From: Pseudolactococcus chungangensis CAU 28 = DSM 22330
GTDB lineage: Bacteria > Bacillota > Bacilli > Lactobacillales > Streptococcaceae
Direction: 5' to 3'
Assembly (NCBI RefSeq): GCF_002441885.1
Contig: NZ_JXJT01000020.1
Span: 8,045 to 41,310, forward strand
Length of the DNA: 33,266 nt
The notes under the pieces are model-generated. The model saw only the letters and a program-made list of their open reading frames with translations. It was not told the DNA's origin and did no database searches. The translations under genes were made by a program, and so were the position numbers. Positions 7,634 to 15,680 of this stretch are shown here, piece by piece. Each line of letters begins with the position of its first letter. The first letter of the stretch is position 1.

Positions 7634-10047
7634 AAAAGATTTTAGTTGCGCTAACCTTTTTAAGTCTGTTGTTTTGTGGTAGTCAAGCCTACGCTTTAGA
7701 CACAGGTAATGCAGTTGTCACTAATGATACTATCGGTTCTAATAGTGGTATTAAAGCACCTGAGTTTGTAACAAATGCCCAAGGCGATATTGTTAATACT
7801 CCAGAGTATAAAGCAGTTCTAACAATTATTAATGAGATTAAAAATCTAAGTAATCAAACACAAGGTAATAATGCGATTACGATTACAGAAGAAACTTATC
7901 AAAAATATAATCTACTCTATCAAGGGGCTATTTCAAAATTATCAAATGCGGGATATGATAAAACAAAAACTGCTTCTGCTATTACAACATTAAATAATGC
8001 TTATAATAGTGCTATCTTAACAAAAGCAGGTACAATTGATAGTTCAAATGATTATCAAGAAGCACTAGCTAAAGAAGCAGGTGCTATTAATGCAAAAGAT
8101 ATGTCAGCCTTATCAGCTTATACAAGTTATATGTATATTGAGGATAAAGGTTTTTTTGGTGCTAAAGAGGCTTTCCCTAAAATCATTAATTGGGTAGTAC
8201 AGTTGATTTTTGCAGGTTCAAAATTGATGTTTCTATTAGATTCATTGATTTTATCGGCAGTATCTAATATTGATATTTTTCAGTATTTAGATGATTTTGT
8301 ATCTAAAATGCAGGCTATTCTGCAAGCACTACTCTTACCTGTTATCTTTCCAATGGCTATGGTCTTTGTGGGTATTAGTGCTTTCAAAGATTTGTCAGAA
8401 GGTAAACCGTTTGGTAAGAAAATTCTAGGTGTTATACTTCGTATAGTTGTAGCTGGTGTTTTTTTCTTACCAGTTTCAAGCGGAAGTGGTGCTTATAAAG
8501 GGACACATGTTATTACTCGCATTGTTTATGTGACTAAAAGTTTTACAGATACTTTTACAAGTTCTTTGATTAATAACTTATCAAAGGTAACAATCGCAAA
8601 TGATACGACTGAAAAAACTTCTACAACCAATTTCACGGCTAATGTTTCAACGACAAATGATAAGGTGTCTGATAGTACAATTAATGCTTTGAAAACACAA
8701 TTATTTAATGTCATTGTAAAAGAACCCTTTAAGGAAATGAACTTTGATACAAGTAAGTTACCTGAAAATTCGGTACAAAGTGAACAAACGGCTTTGCTTG
8801 CGACAAAAGGCGATACTGATTCGGTTAGTAAATATGCTAAGAAGAATAAAGAAGCTGGCTTCACAAAATTAGGGTTTTCAAGTATAGCCGATAAATTTAT
8901 GGTTGCTTTAGCTTCCCTGTTTAAAGGTTTTGTTTTAACTGTGATTACAGTTGGTACATTAATGTACACGTGGATGTTACAGTTAATTGTTGTTTTTGCG
9001 ATATTTGTAGCACCTATTATATTAGTCTTGTCTATCTTACCTCAGTTTGAACATATGGCAAGTAATTTAGCAAAAAGAATCGTCGTATTTACGGCTTTAT
9101 CAGTATCTGGTCTATTAGGTGTGCAAATGGGGCTTATCTTTAATAGCTTTGTGGAAATGGCATTTAGAAATGTGTCACATTCATATTATATTTCAATTTT
9201 CATACAGTTCGCTTTGTATTTCCTTTTGTGGAAACAAAGAGATAAGTTGACTTCTCTATTTGATACAGCTAAGAAAAGTGTTTCTGAATTGGCAAAAGGT
9301 AGTCTTGATTCTGTCAAGTCATTACCAAGTCTGTCTAATGCCAAAAATCCATTTAACTTTAACAAAACACCTGCTCTCTCAACTTCTAGTGGTAGTCTAT
9401 CAAGTAATGGTCTATCTACTCATAATCAAATGTCGAAAAGCAAAGTTGACGGTCTGAAAAAAACAGGTACTGTTGGCAAAACGCTCACTAAAAAAGGTGT
9501 CAAAGGTGCTGTTAAAACAAGTGACAACCTGCGTTTCGGTCAAGATGAAAAAGCTAAACAACTTGCCATAGCTAAACGAAAAGAGACAATGAGCAACTTA
9601 AAAGGTAAGTGGGAAAATACAAAAGGTGCTTTTTCAGATACTAAACAAGCTCTGACTGATTCTAAAGATAAATTGAAAACTAAATTTTCAAGTTCTGTTG
9701 GTTTAATGCCTAAAAATGAAGCTGAAAAGAAACTCGCAAAATTTGATAGTAATAAACTACAACGTTCTGAAAATAAGGTTTTGAGAGATAAAACATCACA
9801 AGCTATCAATTACCAAAAACGAAAAGATGAACTCAAAGGTAAGTTCTCAGACGGCATTAAAAATGACCTTTCAAGTAGAAAGGCTAGAAATAAGGGGCAG
9901 GTTGAACGTTTGCGTAAAGAATTATTGACTGAAACACCAGTTTTACCAACTTCTGATAATCACCAAAGACGAGATATTAAAATCAAGGCAGCTAACGCAA
10001 AACGTGGTATTTTCGATAGCGGTATTATTGAGAGGAAAGGAAAATAA
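7630..10047 (+). CDS. virB6: VirB6-like polytopic membrane protein (Tn916 Orf15-like)
   Basis: This 805-residue protein belongs with the large membrane proteins of Gram-positive conjugation modules (Orf15 of Tn916; TrbL/VirB6-like; also called CD3337/EF1877 type). It has an N-terminal signal-like segment (KKILVALTFLSLLFCGSQAYA) and an extracellular polar region of about 150 residues. Clusters of membrane helices follow from about residue 187 to 290 and 430 to 540. The cytoplasmic tail of about 250 residues is basic and Ser/Lys-rich and looks coiled or disordered. It overlaps the 57-residue ORF upstream by four bases. No frame damage is visible. It probably forms the membrane core of the translocation pore. 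Confidence 0.87.
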   Translation: MKKILVALTFLSLLFCGSQAYALDTGNAVVTNDTIGSNSGIKAPEFVTNAQGDIVNTPEYKAVLTIINEIKNLSNQTQGNNAITITEETYQKYNLLYQGAISKLSNAGYDKTKTASAITTLNNAYNSAILTKAGTIDSSNDYQEALAKEAGAINAKDMSALSAYTSYMYIEDKGFFGAKEAFPKIINWVVQLIFAGSKLMFLLDSLILSAVSNIDIFQYLDDFVSKMQAILQALLLPVIFPMAMVFVGISAFKDLSEGKPFGKKILGVILRIVVAGVFFLPVSSGSGAYKGTHVITRIVYVTKSFTDTFTSSLINNLSKVTIANDTTEKTSTTNFTANVSTTNDKVSDSTINALKTQLFNVIVKEPFKEMNFDTSKLPENSVQSEQTALLATKGDTDSVSKYAKKNKEAGFTKLGFSSIADKFMVALASLFKGFVLTVITVGTLMYTWMLQLIVVFAIFVAPIILVLSILPQFEHMASNLAKRIVVFTALSVSGLLGVQMGLIFNSFVEMAFRNVSHSYYISIFIQFALYFLLWKQRDKLTSLFDTAKKSVSELAKGSLDSVKSLPSLSNAKNPFNFNKTPALSTSSGSLSSNGLSTHNQMSKSKVDGLKKTGTVGKTLTKKGVKGAVKTSDNLRFGQDEKAKQLAIAKRKETMSNLKGKWENTKGAFSDTKQALTDSKDKLKTKFSSSVGLMPKNEAEKKLAKFDSNKLQRSENKVLRDKTSQAINYQKRKDELKGKFSDGIKNDLSSRKARNKGQVERLRKELLTETPVLPTSDNHQRRDIKIKAANAKRGIFDSGIIERKGK

Positions 10048-10049
10048 TT

Positions 10050-10130
10050 ATGAAAATCATCAAAACTATTTTTGTAGGGATAATCGCTATCCCTGTCTGG
10101 TTTGTGGCTAGTTTATTTAAGAAAAAGTGA
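10050..10130 (+). CDS. Putative 26-residue membrane peptide
   Basis: A tiny frame encodes 26 residues: a short basic start, one hydrophobic stretch (TIFVGIIAIPVWFVASLF) and a KKK end. AGGAAAGG lies 10 to 17 bases before the ATG, which begins two bases after the virB6-like stop. The topology (one hydrophobic helix with positive ends) and the tight spacing in the operon support it as a real small protein. It is too short for homology-based confidence and its role is unknown. Confidence 0.45.
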   Translation: MKIIKTIFVGIIAIPVWFVASLFKKK

Positions 10131-10159
10131 GGTAGCAACATACCTAGAAAGAAAATCAA

Positions 10160-11218
10160 ATGAAAAAGAAAAAACATTTATTTCTGATAGGTATGTTTAT
10201 ACCTATTTTTTTTATATTTCTACTTATGATTGTGGCAGGTGGTACTTCTGGAAATGCGGATAGTTTCTCAAGCAGTGCAGGTGGCTTGACAATCACACCA
10301 AAAGAATTAGCAAGTAAAGCTAACATTTCAGAAGAAAAAGCTAAAAATGTCATTGATATAGCAAGCTATCTCATGAGTAAAGAACGCTTTAGCATTCAAG
10401 GTGCAAGTGGTGCTTTAGCAGTAGCTGAAAGGGAGTCAGGCTTTGACCCTAAAGCCGAAAATATCGGCGGTGGTGTGGCAGGTATCTTTCAATGGTCTGG
10501 TTGGTCTAATACGGTCAATGGCAATCGTTGGTCTAAGGCTGAAAGTAGAACACTGTCAATGGACGTTGAGTTGAAACTTGTGTCTACTGAACTAAACGGT
10601 GCATACAAGAGAACAAAAGACTTTGTGAGCGTCTCTACTGACCCTAAGCAAGCGAGTTTAGACTGGTCACAATATTATGAGGGTGTCGCTTTAAGTGACG
10701 GTCAAACAAAGGCTGACAAGCTCCAAGATGATGCCCAAAAGTGGTATGACTTACTCAAAGATCATGTAGGCTTTAGTAGCGAAAATGGGCAGTCTGTCAA
10801 TGGTGTGATGTCAACTGATGTGCCAAGTGGTTGGTCTATTGACACATCATTTAGCGGTCAAGCCTATAATGGCTCTGGTTCATATCCACAAGGACAATGT
10901 ACGTGGTACGTCTATAACAGGGCTTATCAGTTAGGCATTAAGTTTGATAGTTTCATGGGCAATGGTGGCGATTGGGCAAGTAAGGCAGGTTATTCTGTCT
11001 CTCATGACCCTAAACTCCATACTGCTCTAAGTTTTGTACAAGGTCAAGCCGGTTCTGACCCAACATACGGTCATGTGGCATTTGTAGAACAAGTCAAAGA
11101 TGATGGCTCTATTTTAATTTCAGAAATGAATGTGACAGGTCTGCCACCACTTACGGTATCTTATCGTACATTTTCAGCTGATGAAGCTAAGCAATTTTGG
11201 TATGTGGAGGGGAAATAA
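10160..11218 (+). CDS. virB1: VirB1-like cell-wall hydrolase: lysozyme-like plus CHAP domain
   Basis: This two-domain peptidoglycan hydrolase (352 residues) of the Tn916 Orf14/TcpG type locally opens the wall for the conjugation channel. An N-terminal membrane anchor or signal (about residues 6-26) is followed by a lysozyme-like domain, about residues 60-190. That domain has AVAERESGFDP (E90, E92) and GGVAGIFQWSGW, like phage-tail lysozymes. After a Ser/Gly-rich linker comes a CHAP amidase/endopeptidase domain with C247 in GQCTWYVYN and H305 in YGHVAFVEQV, the expected Cys-His pair. Both domains appear complete. The ribosome binding site is modest (AGAAAG, 10147-10152). Confidence 0.92.
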   Translation: MKKKKHLFLIGMFIPIFFIFLLMIVAGGTSGNADSFSSSAGGLTITPKELASKANISEEKAKNVIDIASYLMSKERFSIQGASGALAVAERESGFDPKAENIGGGVAGIFQWSGWSNTVNGNRWSKAESRTLSMDVELKLVSTELNGAYKRTKDFVSVSTDPKQASLDWSQYYEGVALSDGQTKADKLQDDAQKWYDLLKDHVGFSSENGQSVNGVMSTDVPSGWSIDTSFSGQAYNGSGSYPQGQCTWYVYNRAYQLGIKFDSFMGNGGDWASKAGYSVSHDPKLHTALSFVQGQAGSDPTYGHVAFVEQVKDDGSILISEMNVTGLPPLTVSYRTFSADEAKQFWYVEGK

Positions 11219-11221
11219 TCA

Positions 11222-11737
11222 ATGAATTTAACAGAATTTAGAATGCGAGCGATGAATGATGAAGTCCAGATGATAGAGGACTTCAATTTTTTTGAGCAAA
11301 AAGTCGCAAGTTTTAAAAAAGACTTGTATCTATCGCCTTATGCCAAAATCAATGAAATTTTAGCATGGTGTGAGTTGCTCATCAAGTATGAAAAACAAAT
11401 TGATTTATTGTGTCTTGAAGCAAAACAAGCAATACAAGATAAGTTGAACAAACTCAAACCAGAAACAATCGAAAATCACGCAAACGTTGACGACAAAACA
11501 ATTAGTGTCTGGTCTGATTACGTATTAGAATTACTAGAATTAGATAGGCGCTATCAAGATGTTGTTTATAGTTTCTGTGTCTCTATTGATAATTGTGTTA
11601 GATACTTAGTGTCTTATACAGATGAATTAGCAAAGTACGGTTTCAGCTTGCCACAAATTATGGTTAAAGTTCGAGACCTTGGTACATTTCACTGGTTGAA
11701 CAAGCAGTCAAAAGCTCAACTATTGGGCTGTATTTAA
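11222..11737 (+). CDS. Hypothetical ICE protein (171 aa)
   Basis: This soluble, mostly helical protein of 171 residues starts four bases after the hydrolase gene stop, with GAGGGGAAA just before the ATG, so it is probably translated with the transfer operon. The heptad-like pattern and the many Leu, Glu and Lys residues suggest a coiled-coil or helical bundle. I recognise no family and see no signal peptide or membrane helix. It lies between the transfer module and the excision genes, where ICEs often carry accessory genes. A weak hairpin (11739-11744/11749-11754) follows it. Confidence 0.6.
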   Translation: MNLTEFRMRAMNDEVQMIEDFNFFEQKVASFKKDLYLSPYAKINEILAWCELLIKYEKQIDLLCLEAKQAIQDKLNKLKPETIENHANVDDKTISVWSDYVLELLELDRRYQDVVYSFCVSIDNCVRYLVSYTDELAKYGFSLPQIMVKVRDLGTFHWLNKQSKAQLLGCI

Positions 11738-11775
11738 CAAGTCTTAAAAGACTTTAGGATTTAAGGAGATGAAAG

Positions 11776-12006
11776 ATGACTTATGATTTAGCTTGGAAAG
11801 TTGTATTACGTGAAGCAAAAATTTTTTTAATCAGATATTTGAAAATTGATGTTGAAAAAGAAGATTATGAAACACGTGTTAGAGAAGAACTTGAAATTGT
11901 AGAATTTGACAATGACACTATTTTTCTTGAAGATAACTATGGCAGAATTATTGAACATAATTATAATGCGGAAGAATGGCAAGTTGACGGAATGTGGGTT
12001 TACTAA
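11776..12006 (+). CDS. Small acidic hypothetical protein (76 aa)
   Basis: This gene encodes an acidic 76-residue protein with no membrane segment, preceded by a good AAGGAG (11764-11769). The C-terminal half looks like a small beta-rich fold (DNDTIFLEDNYGRIIEHNYNAEEW). I do not recognise it. Strong acidity in an ICE can mean DNA mimicry or an antirestriction role, but nothing here proves that. It is the last gene before the xis-int module. Confidence 0.55.
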   Translation: MTYDLAWKVVLREAKIFLIRYLKIDVEKEDYETRVREELEIVEFDNDTIFLEDNYGRIIEHNYNAEEWQVDGMWVY

Positions 12007-12059
12007 TTTCTAACAGGCGTACCTTTAGTTTAATTGTAGAACACTCCGATGTGGGCGGT

Positions 12060-12076
12060 GCATATTCGTTATATGC
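12060..12076 (+). promoter_or_regulatory. Inverted repeat upstream of xis
   Basis: GCATAT (12060-12065), five bases, then ATATGC (12071-12076) form a perfect inverted repeat. A TATAAAAT stretch (12083-12090) follows, with the xis start at 12113. This could be an operator or an integrase/excisionase-related site. The assignment is tentative. Confidence 0.35.
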
Positions 12077-12112
12077 AGGGTATATAAAATATGAATGAAA
12101 GGATTATCAATT

Positions 12113-12373
12113 ATGCAAGTTATTCTCCCAGATGAACAGGTACACGAAATTCAGCTTTTATTATCAAATTTGATTAAACAAGAAATTGAACAGATACTAA
12201 ATAATAGTAATATCGAAAGTCCTTTTCTTAACAAAAAACAAGCATGTCAATACCTTGGAATTGCTAATAACACGCTTGATAATTGGATTGATAAAGGATT
12301 GCCAAAGATAAAAATCGGTAAGACAATTCGATTTAATAAATTCGAAGTCAATCGTTGGCTTGAAAGTCAGTAG
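12113..12373 (+). CDS. xis: Excisionase-like HTH_17 protein (Xis)
   Basis: This protein of about 86 residues has a C-terminal winged helix-turn-helix of the excisionase/MerR-like HTH_17 type: LNKKQACQYLGIANNTLDNWIDKGLPKIKIGKTIRFNKFEVNRWL. Such proteins bend attachment-site DNA and direct the neighbouring integrase toward excision. The frame is open from 12095, but ATG 12113 has GAAAGG (12097-12102) at a workable distance and the upstream ATG has nothing. The gene lies 74 bases before int, the usual order in Tn916-family elements. Confidence 0.85.
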   Translation: MQVILPDEQVHEIQLLLSNLIKQEIEQILNNSNIESPFLNKKQACQYLGIANNTLDNWIDKGLPKIKIGKTIRFNKFEVNRWLESQ

Positions 12374-12447
12374 CAATTTTACCATAGTTTGATTATAATT
12401 GAAGCATAGTATTTTTCTAGCTCAATTCAAAATAAGAGGAATACAAT

Positions 12448-13662
12448 ATGACAATAACAAAAACAAAAAACGGAACGTATCGTTTACGAATTTATATTCC
12501 AGAGGAAGCCAGATCATCACTTGGAACGGGTAAAAAAGTAATCGAAAAGCGTTTTAAATTAAGGAGTGAAGCCAAAAAATATGAACTAGATATGCTAAAC
12601 AAAATTGATAAAATTTTGAGTGGAGAAAGACTTTCGGAATTTGAAACAAATGGCGATATTCTCTTTTCAGATTTTTTCTATCACGTTTGGTGGAAATCTT
12701 ACAAAGCAGGGCAGACAACCAGTACAATTAAACCGCCTACAAAAGTTACAGTAGAAAATACTACTTTAGTATTCAAGAAACATATTTTACCTATGCTTGG
12801 CAATTACTCGATTAACTTTCTCAATCAAAATAAGCAAGTCATTTTAAATCTAATGACTGCTAAAGCTGATGAGTATGCCAACTTCAAAGTTATAAGAAGT
12901 TATGTTAATTCTATCTTTGATTGGGCGGAAGAATTGGAATACATTGAATCTAATAAGATTTCTAAAACTTTAAAACGCATTAAATCAACGAAGAAAATCA
13001 GGTTACGTGAAGCCAGACGTGATGAAGACTTGTATCTCTCTCAGAATGAACTCAGGGATTGGTTGAAAGCAATTGCTGATGATTTAGAAAATGGAGATTT
13101 AAAATTAAAAGATTATGTTCTATTCTTTACAACATTTTTTCTTTCTGATCGAAAATCGGAAACTTATGCTCTTGAATGGCAACACATTGATTTCAAAAAA
13201 TCTGAAATTCATCTAATTCAAGCATTAGATAAATACGGTAATATCAAGTCAACAAAAAGTAATAAAAAGACTATTTTTTCAATTCCTAAAGAATTAATTA
13301 TTATGCTTCAAGATTGGAAAGTTCAACAAAAGAATGAGCTTGCAAAATTTAATATCATTCAAACAAATAAACAATTTGTATTTACGTACATTGATACTAA
13401 AGGGAACGTAAACAAACCATTACATCCTGATTATCTCAATTATCGAATGAATGCTATTAGAAAGAGACATGCTAACCTCGCACCCGCTACACCTCACAAA
13501 TTAAGACATACTGGAGCAACTCTAGCCAAACAAGCTGGTACTTCTTTAGAAGCAATCTCAGAAGCCTTGACACATAGTGGAATAGATATAACTCAAACTT
13601 ATGTCAATACCTCAAATGTTGTTCCTATGGCTGTCGGAGAAATTGCTTATCGTCATCTTTAA
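12448..13662 (+). CDS. int: Tyrosine integrase of the ICE
   Basis: This 404-residue tyrosine recombinase integrates and excises the element. It has an N-terminal arm-binding domain (about residues 1-60, RLRIYIPEEARSSLG), a SAM-like core-binding domain (about 70-180) and a catalytic domain. In the catalytic domain R235 (SDRKSE), H350 and R353 (HKLRH), H376 (LTHSG) and the nucleophile Y385 (TQTYVN) are all present, so the enzyme looks active. The ribosome binding site is AGAGG at 12434-12438. It ends 116 bases from the 3' end of rpsI, with arm-type repeats between, implying rpsI as the integration target. Confidence 0.95.
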   Translation: MTITKTKNGTYRLRIYIPEEARSSLGTGKKVIEKRFKLRSEAKKYELDMLNKIDKILSGERLSEFETNGDILFSDFFYHVWWKSYKAGQTTSTIKPPTKVTVENTTLVFKKHILPMLGNYSINFLNQNKQVILNLMTAKADEYANFKVIRSYVNSIFDWAEELEYIESNKISKTLKRIKSTKKIRLREARRDEDLYLSQNELRDWLKAIADDLENGDLKLKDYVLFFTTFFLSDRKSETYALEWQHIDFKKSEIHLIQALDKYGNIKSTKSNKKTIFSIPKELIIMLQDWKVQQKNELAKFNIIQTNKQFVFTYIDTKGNVNKPLHPDYLNYRMNAIRKRHANLAPATPHKLRHTGATLAKQAGTSLEAISEALTHSGIDITQTYVNTSNVVPMAVGEIAYRHL

Positions 13663-13669
13663 AAATCAA

Positions 13670-13741
13670 TGGTGTGAATATGGTGTGAATTTTGGTGTGA
13701 ACTTTTCAAAAAACGAACAAAAAAACACCCAATGGTGTGAA
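13670..13741 (+). repeat. TGGTGTGAA direct repeats (integrase arm sites)
   Basis: Four exact copies of TGGTGTGAA occur at 13670-13678, 13681-13689, 13693-13701 and 13733-13741. The first three are about one helical turn apart (11 and 12 bases). Direct repeats of this kind between int and the attachment core are the usual arm-type binding sites of the integrase N-terminal domain. Confidence 0.75.
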
Positions 13742-13742
13742 C
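13719..13742 (-). terminator. Terminator downstream of rpsI, inside the ICE
   Basis: Read on the minus strand, ACACC-ATTG-GGTGT is followed by seven T. The stem is only five pairs but can extend in an alternative pairing with ACACC upstream (13748-13752 region). It would end rpsI transcription and is supplied by element DNA, overlapping the fourth integrase repeat. Confidence 0.5.
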
Positions 13743-13756
13743 CAAAAGGTGTCTTG

Positions 13757-13787
13757 AAACGTTGATATGAAAGAGATATTAACGTTT
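13757..13787. other. attR: Right attachment region at the rpsI 3' end
   Basis: The element is joined to the last codons of rpsI. AAACGTT (13757-13763) and AACGTTT (13781-13787) form an inverted repeat around the rpsI stop codon. The exact core cannot be fixed because the opposite end of the element lies outside the window. rpsI keeps a full-length normal C-terminus (QFSKR), so integration recreates the 3' end. Confidence 0.5.
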
Positions 13788-14171
13788 TGAAAATTGACTT
13801 GCTTTACGGGCTTTTTTGAGACCTGCTTTTTTACGTTCAACCATACGAGCATCACGTGTCAACAAACCAGCGCGTTTCAATGACGCACGGAAGTCAGGGT
13901 CTACGTTCAAAAGCGCACGTGAAATCCCGTGACGGATTGCGCCAGCTTGACCAGCGTAACCACCACCATTAACGTTAACAAGAACGTCGTAAGCACCAAC
14001 TGTTTCAGTTGCGCCAAATGGTTGGTTGATGACCAAACGCAAGTCTGCGTGTGGGATGTATTCTTCAACATCTTTGTTGTTTACTGTGATTTTACCAGTG
14101 CCGGGTACCAAACGTACACGAGCTACTGAATTTTTACGGCGTCCAGTGCCGAGGTATTGTACTTGTGCCAA
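13779..14171 (-). CDS. rpsI: 30S ribosomal protein S9
   Basis: This 130-residue S9 protein of the small ribosomal subunit ends in the conserved [11 protein letters not shown] tail that reaches the P-site tRNA. It has the family's [14 protein letters not shown] start and the [19 protein letters not shown] core. It follows rplM by 13 bases, the conserved L13-S9 operon. AGGAGG lies a few bases before the ATG. Its 3' end is the insertion target of the ICE, and the protein is complete despite the insertion. Confidence 0.98.
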   Translation of the reverse strand: MAQVQYLGTGRRKNSVARVRLVPGTGKITVNNKDVEEYIPHADLRLVINQPFGATETVGAYDVLVNVNGGGYAGQAGAIRHGISRALLNVDPDFRASLKRAGLLTRDARMVERKKAGLKKARKASQFSKR

Positions 14172-14184
14172 TGTCTAGTCCTCC

Positions 14185-14631
14185 TTAGATTAATCCTGTA
14201 ATGTCAAGCACTTCTGGGTTTTGAGCTTGATGTGTGTGCTCAGCGCCAACAAATACTTTAAGTTTCATGCCTTGTGCACGACCAAGCGTGTTATGTGGCA
14301 ACATACCTTTTACAGAAGTTTCGATAAGACGAACTGCATTTTTATCACGCAACTCACCAGCAGTGATTGATTTCAATCCACCTGGGTACATTGAGTGTTT
14401 GTAGTAGATCTTGTCAGATGCTTTTTTACCAGTCAATTTCACTTTTTCAGCGTTGACAACGATCACGAAATCACCAGTGTCAGTGTGTTGTGTGTATTGT
14501 GGTTTGTTTTTACCGCGAAGGATGCTCGCAACAACTGCTGACAAACGTCCCAAAGGAATATCTGTCGCATCAACAACGTGCCATTTACGTTCAACTTCGC
14601 CTGGTTTAGCGAAATATGTAGTTTTGTTCAT
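14185..14631 (-). CDS. rplM: 50S ribosomal protein L13
   Basis: This 148-residue L13 is an early assembly protein of the large subunit. Conserved family segments are visible: [19 protein letters not shown], the [25 protein letters not shown] stretch split over residues 38-63, [10 protein letters not shown] and [10 protein letters not shown]. It is transcribed with rpsI from a strong promoter (14748-14777) through a structured leader. GGAGAAATC precedes the ATG. No anomalies are seen. Confidence 0.98.
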   Translation of the reverse strand: MNKTTYFAKPGEVERKWHVVDATDIPLGRLSAVVASILRGKNKPQYTQHTDTGDFVIVVNAEKVKLTGKKASDKIYYKHSMYPGGLKSITAGELRDKNAVRLIETSVKGMLPHNTLGRAQGMKLKVFVGAEHTHQAQNPEVLDITGLI

Positions 14632-14742
14632 GATTTCTCCAATTTTTTATCTGTAGTTTACATAGGTGTAGCTGAATCGTTCCTTATTCATCTACGGTAT
14701 TTTCAAGTTTCCGGGACCTAAAAATGGGGTAAACAATACCGT
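14632..14742 (-). promoter_or_regulatory. Structured leader of rplM-rpsI (L13-leader-like)
   Basis: The untranslated leader contains an 8-base perfect stem (14735-14742 with 14694-14701), a hairpin 14668-14677/14686-14695 with one mismatch, and a possible outer GTTTAC/GTAAAC pairing. L13 operon leaders in Firmicutes fold like this and are presumed targets for autoregulation by L13. The assignment is by position and folding by eye. Confidence 0.55.
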
Positions 14743-14747
14743 TTTAT

Positions 14748-14777
14748 ATAATATCACATTTTAACACGTTTTGTCAA
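14748..14777 (-). promoter_or_regulatory. Promoter of rplM-rpsI
   Basis: On the minus strand, TTGACA (14772-14777) and TATTAT (14748-14753) are 18 bases apart, a near-consensus vegetative promoter as expected for a ribosomal protein operon. Confidence 0.8.
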
Positions 14778-14788
14778 GTTTTTTTTGC

Positions 14789-14794
14789 TATAAT
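14789..14794 (+). promoter_or_regulatory. -10 box of rnhC, adjacent to the start codon
   Basis: A perfect TATAAT ends seven bases before the rnhC ATG, so transcription would begin at or next to the A of ATG. No good -35 is seen at 16-18 bases. It overlaps the control region of the divergent rplM promoter. Confidence 0.55.
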
Positions 14795-14801
14795 AGTACT
14801 T

Positions 14802-15680
14802 ATGAACATTGTTTTGAAAATGTCTGCAGCTGACATTACCCGCCTTGTTGAAAATTTTCAAGCCTGGGCTCAGCCCTCAGCCAATCCATATATCCAGTTT
14901 TTAGCTAAACCACAGGGCTGCGTGATTACAGTCTATACTTCGGGCAAGGTCATGTTTCAAGGTGAGCAAGCCGAGACCTATGCCGCAAAATTTGGCTACC
15001 AAGAAACAAGCTCTGTGCCAGTCCAGCAAACTAATATTATTGGTACTGATGAAGTCGGTAATGGCTCTTATTTCGGTGGCTTAGCAGTCGTCGCAACTTA
15101 TCTAAGTGAGGCTGATCTACCACTCATCAAGAAATTGGGCGTTGACGACTCTAAAAAATTGACTGATGTCAAAATTCAACGGATTGCGCCTATTCTAAAA
15201 GAAAAAATTCAACACCAAGCATTGCTACTCTCCCCCAGCAAGTATAATGAAGTCATTAACTCTGGTTACAATGCTGTTTCTGTTAAGGTCGCCTTACACA
15301 ATCAAGCGATTTTTCTATTAGAACAAGCTTTATCTACTGCACCAGATTATATCATCATCGATGCCTTCACGACTGAGAAAAATTATACTAAGTATCTCAA
15401 AAAAGAAAAGAACCAAATCAAAGGTCAGGTGACATTGCGCCAAAAGGCAGAAAGCCAATTTTTTGCAGTCGCTGTGTCATCTGTCATCGCGCGAGATTTA
15501 TTTCTCACCAACTTAGACGACCTATCTCGCGATGTTCGTCTCACGCTACCAAGTGGCGCTGGCCACAAATCAGATATGGTTGCTGCTCAAATCATCCAAC
15601 AGTATGGCGAAGGGGCATTAAGCCAAGTCGCTAAACTGCACTTCGCAAATACAGAAAAAGCAAGGAAATTAGCCAAATGA
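14802..15680 (+). CDS. rnhC: Ribonuclease HIII
   Basis: This 292-residue RNase HIII cleaves RNA in RNA-DNA hybrids. An N-terminal TBP-like substrate-binding domain (about residues 1-85) precedes the RNase H catalytic domain, which starts with the diagnostic [13 protein letters not shown] (Asp-Glu pair of the active site). It also shows [11 protein letters not shown] and [11 protein letters not shown] (third acidic residue). No Shine-Dalgarno sequence lies before ATG 14802, and the -10 box is so close that the message is probably leaderless. An internal ATG at 14820 is the alternative but also lacks a ribosome binding site. The stop overlaps the lepB start (ATGA). Confidence 0.95.
   Translation: MNIVLKMSAADITRLVENFQAWAQPSANPYIQFLAKPQGCVITVYTSGKVMFQGEQAETYAAKFGYQETSSVPVQQTNIIGTDEVGNGSYFGGLAVVATYLSEADLPLIKKLGVDDSKKLTDVKIQRIAPILKEKIQHQALLLSPSKYNEVINSGYNAVSVKVALHNQAIFLLEQALSTAPDYIIIDAFTTEKNYTKYLKKEKNQIKGQVTLRQKAESQFFAVAVSSVIARDLFLTNLDDLSRDVRLTLPSGAGHKSDMVAAQIIQQYGEGALSQVAKLHFANTEKARKLAK

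Noticed and set aside
8526-8969. A 147-codon minus-strand frame inside the virB6-like gene.
   Set aside because: The overlapping virB6-like frame has signal, membrane and operon support. The antisense frame is a codon-bias shadow.
11739-11754. AAGTCT-TAAA-AGACTT as a terminator after the 171-aa gene.
   Set aside because: The stem is short and A/T-rich and lacks a proper T run; the next gene has a strong ribosome binding site right behind it.
13719-13742. CRISPR-like interpretation of the TGGTGTGAA repeats.
   Set aside because: The repeats are nine bases with irregular short spacers next to an integrase and attachment site, and no cas genes are present.
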